A DNA stretch of 24,210 nucleotides from Bacillota bacterium (GTDB taxonomy: Bacteria > Bacillota > Clostridia > Oscillospirales > Ruminococcaceae). Of the stretch, positions 15,337 through 21,217 are shown one piece after another. The translations under genes and the position numbers were made by a program. Under the pieces are notes generated by a model that searched no databases, had not been told where the DNA came from, and saw only the letters and a program-made list of their open reading frames with translations. Location: positions 1 to 24,210 of the forward strand of contig JAEWBS010000046.1 in the NCBI GenBank assembly GCA_023391005.1. Direction: 5' to 3'. Position 1 is the first letter of the stretch, and each line of letters begins with the position of its first letter.

Positions 15337-16380
15337 CTACTGAATACCCCAGGCGGCGCAAGCCTCGGGGCCGCAGATCTCCTTGTAGTAGTTGATGGTG
15401 GGGGCCGCGGCTTCTCTAAAGGCCTTCATCTCATCCTCGGTGGGTACGTAGATCTTGACGCCATAGTCGATCATCTTTTGTTTGACTTCGCCCTCTACAT
15501 CGTCCATATACTGGCGGGCGTAGAGCGAAGCCTCGGTGGCACATTCCTGAAGCAGCGCCTGAGTGGCGGGGCTGAATTTATCCCAGGATTTCTGATTGGC
15601 CATAAAGACGTACTGCGCCCAAAGCACGTTAACCTCGGTGATATAGGGCTGTACCTCATGCATGCTGCCGGAGTAGAGGGTCTGGTAGCCGTTCGTGTTG
15701 CCGTCGACCGCGCCGGTCTGCAGGGCGGAATAGAGCTCGCTCCAGCTCATGTTGGTGGGATCGGCGCCCATGTCGCGCATGAGGGACATCTGCAGGTCGC
15801 CGTAGGAGCGCATCTTCAGGTTGACCATATCGGCGGGAGAGTGGATCTCGCGCTTATTGTTGGCAAACTGCATAATGCCGTTTGAGAAGGTGTCGAGGCG
15901 CACCACGCCGTGCTTGGCGTAAAGCTGCTTGGAAAACTCGCCGCCGGTCGAATCGGCGTACTTGTAGGCATCCGCATAGTTGGCAAAGGAGAAGGGGATC
16001 GCCGTGACCTGAAAGGTCTTATCCACGTCGGAGAAGGAGTTCTCAGAGATGATGGCCATCTCAAAGGCGCCGCCGGCGATGATCATCTCCACATGGCGGA
16101 TCATATCGCCGCCCGAGAGCTGGCAGTTGGGGAAGCGGTCGATCTGAACCACACCGCCGCTCTTCTGCTCCACGAGCTCCTCAAACTTAATAGCCGCTAT
16201 GCCGTCCATGCCGGTATCGCCTGTGGCGTAACTGAGCTTAATCTTGACCTTGTCGTAGCCGGTGTCGCCCGAGGCGGCCTGAGTGCCGGACGCAGCTGGG
16301 GCTGGAGAGGAGGAGCCGCCGCAGCCAGCGACCGCAAGGACCATTATCAGGACTAAAAGAACCGCCGTAACCTTTTTCAT
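15337..16380 (-). CDS. TRAP transporter substrate-binding lipoprotein (DctP type)
   Basis: 347 residues. A lipoprotein signal peptide ends in VAGC with C20 as the lipidated cysteine, followed by a Ser/Pro/Ala-rich tether, as expected for a Gram-positive cell that lacks a periplasm. The mature DctP fold includes FPNCQLSGGDMIRHV and NLKMRSYGDL, where R191 aligns with the conserved arginine that forms a salt bridge to the carboxylate of the ligand, and ELYSALQTGAVDGNTNG (215-231). The ligand is therefore likely to be a carboxylate; I cannot tell which. GGGA stands 8-9 bases upstream of the ATG. It is third in the operon, 32 bases after the first hydrolase. Confidence 0.95.
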   Translation of the reverse strand: MKKVTAVLLVLIMVLAVAGCGGSSSPAPAASGTQAASGDTGYDKVKIKLSYATGDTGMDGIAAIKFEELVEQKSGGVVQIDRFPNCQLSGGDMIRHVEMIIAGGAFEMAIISENSFSDVDKTFQVTAIPFSFANYADAYKYADSTGGEFSKQLYAKHGVVRLDTFSNGIMQFANNKREIHSPADMVNLKMRSYGDLQMSLMRDMGADPTNMSWSELYSALQTGAVDGNTNGYQTLYSGSMHEVQPYITEVNVLWAQYVFMANQKSWDKFSPATQALLQECATEASLYARQYMDDVEGEVKQKMIDYGVKIYVPTEDEMKAFREAAAPTINYYKEICGPEACAAWGIQ

Positions 16381-16398
16381 CTGAAATTTCCCTTTCTT

Positions 16399-16410
16399 TT
16401 CTCAAAAATG
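16399..16410. promoter_or_regulatory. partial copy of the regulator-binding repeat upstream of the binding-protein gene
   Basis: TTCTCAAAAATG is identical over 12 bases to the left part of the enhancer-like repeat at 18162-18173, but the second half-site (AG) is replaced by TT. It sits 19-30 bases before the binding-protein start. It may be a half-site or chance; no sigma-54 promoter is visible beside it. Confidence 0.3.
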
Positions 16411-16412
16411 TT

Positions 16413-17243
16413 TTATAAGGTATAGATGTCAGGCCTTCTGCAACCCCAGGTTGCGACTTTGTCACGAACCTCTTGTTGATATTGCATATCCAGCGTTGCA
16501 TAGACAATGTCACGCCGTCCCGGGGCGCCTGCGACAACGCTGCCCCAGGGGTCGACCACCATTGACCGCCCAAATGCGTTTTCTGTCCCGTTACAGATCG
16601 TACCAAATTGGTTAACCGCACAGGTCCAAGTCAGGTTGTAGAGGGCGGTGCTGCGAACCATCAAATCCCAGTGGTCGGTGCGCGGCGGCAGCGCAGCCCC
16701 GGTGGGAAAGCTGGCCGCGCAGAAGATGATGTCGGCCCCCTGCAGCACCATGCTGCGGGGCAGCTCGGGAAAGCGCAGATCAAAGCAGACCATGATTCCT
16801 ATACGGCCAAAGTCTGTGTCAAAAACACAGAGCTCGGTACCCGGTTCGACTGCGGCGGATTCCTTGACCCCGATCGCGTCCATCAGGTGCAGCTTGGAAT
16901 AGCGGGCGGTCACTTGTCCGGTGCGATCGATAAAGGCGCAGGTATTCTTGACCTTTTCTCCCACATCCTCGGCAAAGCTGCCCGGGATCAGATTGACCCC
17001 AAACCGCTTGGCCTGCCGCGTCATCTCGGTGATATACCGCCCGCTCATCGTCTCGGCGTTTTGTTTCGCATCCGCGGGGTCGAGCGACTCATAGTAATTG
17101 TATTCCGGGAAGATGATGAGATCGAGATCGGGGCAATTGTGCATCGCCTCCTCAATCATCGCACTGGTATCGGCGAGATTTTCTTCCTTGGTGCCGGTCG
17201 CGCCTCTCTGGCAGAGGGCAACCCTGACAAAACGCTTGATCAT
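16413..17243 (-). CDS. carbon-nitrogen hydrolase of the nitrilase superfamily (first copy)
   Basis: 276 residues with the full catalytic triad: E47 (FPEYNYY), K117 (YSKLHLMDAIG) and C153 (MVCFDLRFPEL). It is the same general type as the hydrolase at the operon end (K-x-H-L-x-D-A-x-G-x-K-E-S, QGADII, RRPDIYTL terminus), but the two differ strongly in the segment after the cysteine, so they probably act on different compounds or steps. It is predicted cytoplasmic. The ATG follows an AAGGAG that overlaps the stop codon of the creatininase-family gene, 16 bases away. With the amidohydrolase upstream and the carboxylate transporter downstream it fits a pathway that removes nitrogen from an imported amide or N-carbamoyl acid; this is inference. 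Confidence 0.91.
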   Translation of the reverse strand: MIKRFVRVALCQRGATGTKEENLADTSAMIEEAMHNCPDLDLIIFPEYNYYESLDPADAKQNAETMSGRYITEMTRQAKRFGVNLIPGSFAEDVGEKVKNTCAFIDRTGQVTARYSKLHLMDAIGVKESAAVEPGTELCVFDTDFGRIGIMVCFDLRFPELPRSMVLQGADIIFCAASFPTGAALPPRTDHWDLMVRSTALYNLTWTCAVNQFGTICNGTENAFGRSMVVDPWGSVVAGAPGRRDIVYATLDMQYQQEVRDKVATWGCRRPDIYTL

Positions 17244-17259
17244 GGGTCAGAATCACTCC

Positions 17260-17991
17260 TTATTCCTTCTCAAGATAGTTTTTGATGCAATCTACAATGC
17301 GATCGACGCCGCGCTCAACGGCGATTTTGCCCTTCTCGGCGGTGCCCTTGGTGGCGTCGCCCAGCGTGCCGGTATTGGTATAGCCGGCATAGGGCATATC
17401 CTTCATAATGCCGGGCCACTTGTCGTCAAACGCGGAATCGGTGTTGACGGCCTTGCTCATGTCGACAAGCTCGGGATAAAGGTAAAGCAGAACCGAGGTA
17501 CCGGCCTCGCTGGCATGGCCGTGGGGGTTAGCGCACTCCCACAGATCGTTGGTAAAGGTGGGAATATACTGCCACCAGCCGATCTGACCGTATTTGATGC
17601 CGTCCTTGATGCGGGCATCTTCAAGAACCTCGTTGAGGGGCTGCGTGTTGTGCAGATGGGTATTGACAACAAAGAAATTCTTAAAACCAAGGCGGATGAA
17701 CTCATCAATCATCTCGCGGTAGACGCCGGTCAGCGCCTTGCCGGAAACGGCGATGGTGCCGGGGAAGCTGGTCAGGCTCTTGGACTGACCGATTTCGAGG
17801 CAGGGCGCCACAATGCCATTGACCTTCTCGGCGACGAGCTCGGCAACCTTGTACGCGACCAGAATGTCGCTGCCCAGCGGCAGATGGGGGCCGTAGACTT
17901 CGCAGGCGCCCGACGGAATGATCACCGTCTTGGCGGTCTTGCACTGCTCGGCGAATTGGGCCCAGCTCATATTTCTCAGTTTGCGTTCCAT
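17260..17991 (-). CDS. creatininase-family amidohydrolase
   Basis: 243 residues of the creatininase superfamily, zinc- or manganese-dependent enzymes that open cyclic amides or cleave formamides. The motif E31-V-Y-G-P-H36-LPLG-S-D42 holds metal ligands, and PHGHASEAGTS (156-166) holds the later Glu. The usual NGHGGN loop reads N110-T-H-L-H-N115 here: the metal histidine H112 is kept, and H114 stands where creatininase itself has Glu. Family members act on creatinine, formamidopyrimidines or peptide precursors; I cannot choose among them. It is the first gene after the sigma-54 promoter, so it is probably committed to the inducing compound. AAAGGAG precedes the ATG by 11 bases. Confidence 0.87.
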   Translation of the reverse strand: MERKLRNMSWAQFAEQCKTAKTVIIPSGACEVYGPHLPLGSDILVAYKVAELVAEKVNGIVAPCLEIGQSKSLTSFPGTIAVSGKALTGVYREMIDEFIRLGFKNFFVVNTHLHNTQPLNEVLEDARIKDGIKYGQIGWWQYIPTFTNDLWECANPHGHASEAGTSVLLYLYPELVDMSKAVNTDSAFDDKWPGIMKDMPYAGYTNTGTLGDATKGTAEKGKIAVERGVDRIVDCIKNYLEKE

Positions 17992-18049
17992 AATGACATA
18001 TCTCCTTTATTTGGGCAGGTTCCCCCGCCTTTGTTTGTTAAATAACTAT

Positions 18050-18066
18050 TGCAAGAAGCATGCCAA
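18050..18066 (-). promoter_or_regulatory. sigma-54 (RpoN) promoter of the amidohydrolase-TRAP operon
   Basis: On the minus strand T-TGGCAT-GCTTC-TTGCA-A matches the sigma-54 consensus TGGCAC-N5-TTGCA at every defining position, with GG and GC at the proper spacing. Transcription would start near 18039, giving a leader of about 48 bases to the creatininase-family ATG. The immediately upstream gene encodes a sigma-54 activator, which strengthens the call. Confidence 0.85.
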
Positions 18067-18108
18067 CCACGGAACCTAATGTTTTACCTCCTTTTCCGCT
18101 TCTATTTC

Positions 18109-18156
18109 AAAGAAAAGCGCGCGTCTGATCTCAAAAATGAGAAAAATCAGACGCGC
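18109..18156 (-). terminator. terminator of the sigma-54 regulator gene
   Basis: A perfect 11-bp GC-rich stem (18119-18129 with 18146-18156; GCGCGTCTGAT) with a 16-base loop is followed on the minus strand by GCTTTTCTTTG. It lies 27 bases past the regulator's stop codon. The loop contains one copy of the CTCAAAAATGAG repeat, so one sequence may serve both as RNA terminator and as DNA binding site. Confidence 0.65.
18130..18141. promoter_or_regulatory. upstream activator site 1 (CTCAAAAATGAG)
   Basis: CTCA-N4-TGAG, centred about 72 bases upstream of the -24 box of the sigma-54 promoter. It is identical to the two further sites at 18164-18175 and, inverted, 18182-18193. Repetition, dyad symmetry and position fit enhancer sites for the adjacent activator. 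Confidence 0.7.
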
Positions 18157-18157
18157 C

Positions 18158-18199
18158 GCTGTTCTCAAAAATGAGAGTGCTCTCATTTTTGAGAACAGC
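18158..18199. promoter_or_regulatory. 42-base palindrome with upstream activator sites 2 and 3, overlapping the regulator's stop codon
   Basis: Bases 18158-18177 and 18180-18199 are perfect 20-base complements around a 2-base centre. Each arm holds one CTCAAAAATGAG (18164-18175; inverted 18182-18193), centres 18 bases apart, roughly two helical turns, so both would face the same side of the DNA. The right arm also encodes the regulator's final residues S-C-S-Q-K and its TGA. The distance from the -24 box is about 105 and 123 bases, typical for enhancer-binding proteins. Confidence 0.75.
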
Positions 18200-19994
18200 T
18201 TATTCCTAACTCTGAAATTTTTCGGTAATAGCTTGCGGGACTGATCTTGAGGGTGGCACAAATCTCCCGAACCTGTGCGGAATTCGGCGCGCCTCCGTAC
18301 CGTTCCATCATGCCGGAAAGAACCTCGCGCTCCCGCTGATGCAGAATCTGCTTGAGGCCCCCGGATGGCTGCTCCTCCTCGCTTTGCACATGCTCCTCAG
18401 GCGGGGCCGGTGCGGCGGGCGGCGCGGTGCGCAGTTTGCCGGGGACACTGTCGATGGTAATCATGTTTCGCTGCTCAAAGGTGATCATATATTCAATGCA
18501 GTTTTCCAACTCCCGCACATTGCCCGGCCAAGGATAGTCGAGCAGCGTGCGAAACACCTCGGTGGTCATGCCGTGGATATTCTTGCCGACCTTTGCGTTA
18601 TACTTCGCGATAAAGTGCTTGGTCAGCGCCAAAATATCCTCTCGGCGCTCGCGCAGCGGCGGAATTGAGAAGGAAATGACATTGAGCCGGTAGTAGAGAT
18701 CCTCTCGAAATTCCTTGTTCGCGATCATCTCCTCAAGGTTGCGGTTGGTTGCCGCGACGATTCTTACGTCAGCCCCGACCGGGTTTGTGCCGCCAATCCG
18801 ATCCACCTTGCGGTCGCTGAGTACCCGGAGAATCTTGGCCTGAAGATAAAGGGGCATATCCCCAATCTCGTCGAGGAAAAGGGTGCCGCCGTCGGCCAGC
18901 AGGAATTTCCCGATCCGTCCGCCCTTTTTAGCGCCGGTAAACGCCCCCTCCTCATAGCCGAAAAGCTCGCTTTCCAAAAGCGCCTCGGGAATCGCGGCGC
19001 AGTTGACGCTGACAAACGGCCGGGCACTGCGGGCGCTGTTGGTGTGAATCATTCGGGCGAAGAGCTCCTTGCCGGTTCCGCTTTCCCCAAGAATCAGAAT
19101 ATTGGCCGAATACTTCGCCGCCTGTGAAATACGACTGATGAGGGTCAACACGCTGCGGCTTGAGGCGATAATTTCCCCGCCAACCATCTTCTCGCCCTCG
19201 TTCTGGGTGATCGTATCCTGAAGGCTCTGAAACGGGTCCACCATGCAAAGCACACTGTTGGGATCCTCCATAATCGGGTGCGCGGAGATATTGAGCGAGA
19301 TGACCTCCGCCCCCAAGGAGAGAGAGAGCTGCCTCTCGCGTGATTCCTGCATTTCCCGCGCCGCCTCAGCCAGCGAAAACACATTTTTAAGCAGCTCGTG
19401 GGAGAGTTCTTCATTATCGAAACGAAGGTACTGCTGCGCAAGGCCGTTGCACTGCAGTATACGGCCAGACGTCTTATAAAGCAGTAGGCCGTTGAGAGAC
19501 GTCTCCATAATCGACTGCAATTGCCGGATGGTGGCCGCTTCCCGTTCCTGCAGAATTTGTTGCTCAAGCTTAGAGGAGATAAGCTCGGCGAGCTTTTCGA
19601 GTGATCGACGGTATTGCTCCTGCTTCTGGATCAGAATCCTCTGCTGCGCTTCGGTAAAGGAGGCAAGCACCAGAACCCCCTCCACCCGGTTTTCCAGCAA
19701 AATCGGCTCGAGCACAAGGGAATAGTACTCAGGATAGGGGAAGAGAACGCGGCTGGTAAATTCACTGGTGTCGATGACGGTCATCGGCTTTCCAGTCCGG
19801 ACCACCTGAAACGTATAGCTCTGCTTCCAGATCGCGTCAATGTCCAGCGCAGCCTGCGTTTCATCCCGGTAATGTCCGGTAGCGGCGACCCGCTCGATGG
19901 GATTGGCACAAATAATGGTCAATTCCATCTCAAGGCACACTGCGAAGGATTCCATCAGGGTATCGAGAAATTTCTTGAGATTCATAAGAGTCAT
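18183..19994 (-). CDS. sigma-54-dependent enhancer-binding transcriptional activator
   Basis: 603 residues. N-terminal 1-115 looks like a GAF-type sensor (WKQSYTFQVVRTGKPMTV, PILLENRVEGVLVLAS). A coiled segment (115-160) leads to a PAS-like domain (about 160-260). The AAA+ domain (about 270-505) has Walker A GESGTGKE (303-310), the sigma-54 contact loop GAFTGA (350-355), Walker B LFLDEIGD (372-379) and the RLNVISFSIPPLRERREDI and YPWPGNVRELEN regions. A Pro/Glu-rich linker follows, then a Fis-type HTH (about 570-598, AQVREICATLKISPASYYRKI). There is no receiver domain, so it probably senses a small molecule directly. Its own promoter is unclear. Repeats overlapping its stop codon and the sigma-54 promoter beyond make the six-gene amidohydrolase-TRAP operon the obvious target. 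The ATG is preceded by AGGGA at 9 bases. Confidence 0.95.
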   Translation of the reverse strand: MTLMNLKKFLDTLMESFAVCLEMELTIICANPIERVAATGHYRDETQAALDIDAIWKQSYTFQVVRTGKPMTVIDTSEFTSRVLFPYPEYYSLVLEPILLENRVEGVLVLASFTEAQQRILIQKQEQYRRSLEKLAELISSKLEQQILQEREAATIRQLQSIMETSLNGLLLYKTSGRILQCNGLAQQYLRFDNEELSHELLKNVFSLAEAAREMQESRERQLSLSLGAEVISLNISAHPIMEDPNSVLCMVDPFQSLQDTITQNEGEKMVGGEIIASSRSVLTLISRISQAAKYSANILILGESGTGKELFARMIHTNSARSARPFVSVNCAAIPEALLESELFGYEEGAFTGAKKGGRIGKFLLADGGTLFLDEIGDMPLYLQAKILRVLSDRKVDRIGGTNPVGADVRIVAATNRNLEEMIANKEFREDLYYRLNVISFSIPPLRERREDILALTKHFIAKYNAKVGKNIHGMTTEVFRTLLDYPWPGNVRELENCIEYMITFEQRNMITIDSVPGKLRTAPPAAPAPPEEHVQSEEEQPSGGLKQILHQREREVLSGMMERYGGAPNSAQVREICATLKISPASYYRKISELGISCSQK

Positions 19995-20595
19995 AGCGAA
20001 TCGTCCCTGCTTTCATTGAGGTTCGCCGCACGAAGGGCGTAGCAACCTATACCGTATATGTTAAAATCATAATAAAATTAAGGGGAACTGTCCAGCTTCG
20101 CCCAATGGTGGAGCATTCAAAAAATAGCTCTATTTTTATGGAAATTAACTAAAGTCGCCGCAAAAAAATACTTCCCAATACTTTTTTACAATAAATACAT
20201 AAGAGTTCTTCTCAGCATCATAAGGGTAAGACGTTTTATTATAACAAGCCCCTATCTTTCCCTTGAATTTGGTTAACAGGGTTCCCTTTCCCGTAAAATG
20301 CAACAAGCGCCGGAGAATAGAGGAATATACCCTCTTCTGCGGCGCTGTGGTCTATAATATATTGAATGTCCGGGCTGCCCTTCGCAGGGCTCCCCGCTAC
20401 CTGTACATGTGTTTGTGCGATATATATCATTGTGCTTTATGGGAATTGAATATGAGAAAAGACAGATGAATCTGTATATTCTATAAAAACTATTCAGAAT
20501 GCATATTACCGTTTACGATTAATTCTCTTATGTAACTTTTATTTATAAGGCCTAGACTCTCAAAATAAAAGTTTAAAATCCATCGTCGTAATTTT
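19995..20595. other. 601-base AT-rich gap, no gene supported
   Basis: It lies between the sigma-54 regulator start and the mntR stop. It contains AT-rich, low-complexity stretches and a more GC-rich patch at 20360-20400 with a small hairpin (20377-20390: GCCCT/AGGGC, a GCGA tetraloop on the minus strand). A 63-codon minus frame (20239-20430) and a 68-codon plus frame overlap here; neither has a ribosome site or a recognisable product. The promoter of the regulator should be near 20030-20080 (candidate TATAGG on the minus strand) but is not convincing. No riboswitch fold was recognised. Confidence 0.4.
20534..20573 (-). terminator. AT-rich inverted repeat after mntR, possible terminator
   Basis: AACTTTTATTT (20534-20544) and AAATAAAAGTT (20563-20573) are perfect 11-base complements with an 18-base loop, 23 bases beyond the mntR stop. 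The stem has only one or two G-C pairs, so it would be weak as a terminator. Confidence 0.35.
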
Positions 20596-21021
20596 CTATT
20601 GCTGTTGCAGTCGTTGAATTAATAAATCGAGATTTCTGACAGTAATCTCATCTAAAAAATGCTCAATTTTTTCAACCTGCTCCAACTCATTGTCAGAATT
20701 ATTGAGCGCGCATAGAAAGCGGTGGACGACGTCGTGGCGGTAAAGGAGGTATTCCCCCGTCTTCATGCCTTTCTCAGTCAACGAGATATCCCCGTATTTT
20801 TCGGTGTGGATATATCCGGCGCGATGAAGTTGCTGTAGCATCTTGGTCACTGAGGATGGCTTTACGTGAAGATGTTTCGACAAATCGCTCACCTTGACGC
20901 GACTGTTGACCTGCGTAATGCGGCATATCATTTCAAGATAATCCTCCATTGCGGGCGTCAGCTCAAGCGGCGTGTTGATTTGGTAGCCTTTTAGCGTATA
21001 AAACCCATTCATTTTACTCAT
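20596..21021 (-). CDS. mntR: MntR-type manganese-dependent transcriptional repressor (DtxR family)
   Basis: 141 residues. The N-terminal winged helix (about 22-90; VSDLSKHLHVKPSSVTKMLQQLHRAGYI, then a wing KYGDISLTEKG) is followed by a short dimerisation domain. All six metal ligands of Bacillus subtilis MntR (D8, E11, H77, E99, E102, H103) have counterparts: D27 and E30 (MEDYLE), H96 (YRHDVV), E117, E120 and H121 (VEKIEH). Such proteins bind DNA when loaded with Mn(II) and shut off manganese uptake. It has about 19 extra N-terminal residues before the first helix. AGGAG precedes the ATG by 12 bases. It lies just downstream of, and in the same direction as, a metal ABC transporter operon but behind a strong terminator, so it is probably transcribed partly by read-through or from its own promoter. 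Confidence 0.92.
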   Translation of the reverse strand: MSKMNGFYTLKGYQINTPLELTPAMEDYLEMICRITQVNSRVKVSDLSKHLHVKPSSVTKMLQQLHRAGYIHTEKYGDISLTEKGMKTGEYLLYRHDVVHRFLCALNNSDNELEQVEKIEHFLDEITVRNLDLLIQRLQQQ

Positions 21022-21117
21022 ACCGGCGGATCGCTCCTGTCCTGTTATCTAAAGCCATCGTCGCATATCGTCCGGTACGGATTCTATGCGCTCAAAGCTT
21101 CCCCATCCTAAAGCTAT

Positions 21118-21153
21118 TAAAAAGGCGGCGGCTTTATGAATAAGCCGCCGCCT
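21118..21153 (-). terminator. intrinsic terminator of the metal ABC transporter operon
   Basis: On the minus strand a perfect 12-bp GC-rich stem (AGGCGGCGGCTT and complement; 21142-21153 with 21123-21134) with a 7-base loop runs directly into TTTTTAATAG. This is a textbook intrinsic terminator, 64 bases after the stop codon of the second permease. Confidence 0.88.
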
Positions 21154-21217
21154 CGCTTTCCGGGAAACCTTGATGGCCCCAAGCGGGAATAATACAGGTC
21201 CTTGGCGCGGTGCTGCG

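Noticed and set aside
17098..18045. 315-codon plus-strand open frame
   Set aside because: It is opposite the creatininase-family and nitrilase-superfamily genes and crosses the sigma-54 promoter region; it is a shadow frame.
20085..20105. GGGGAACTGTCC-like motif resembling ends of some repeat elements
   Set aside because: Too short, no partner repeat and no transposase nearby.
20239..20430. 63-codon minus frame in the 601-base gap
   Set aside because: No ribosome site before the ATG, no recognised domain, and a competing plus-strand frame covers the same bases.
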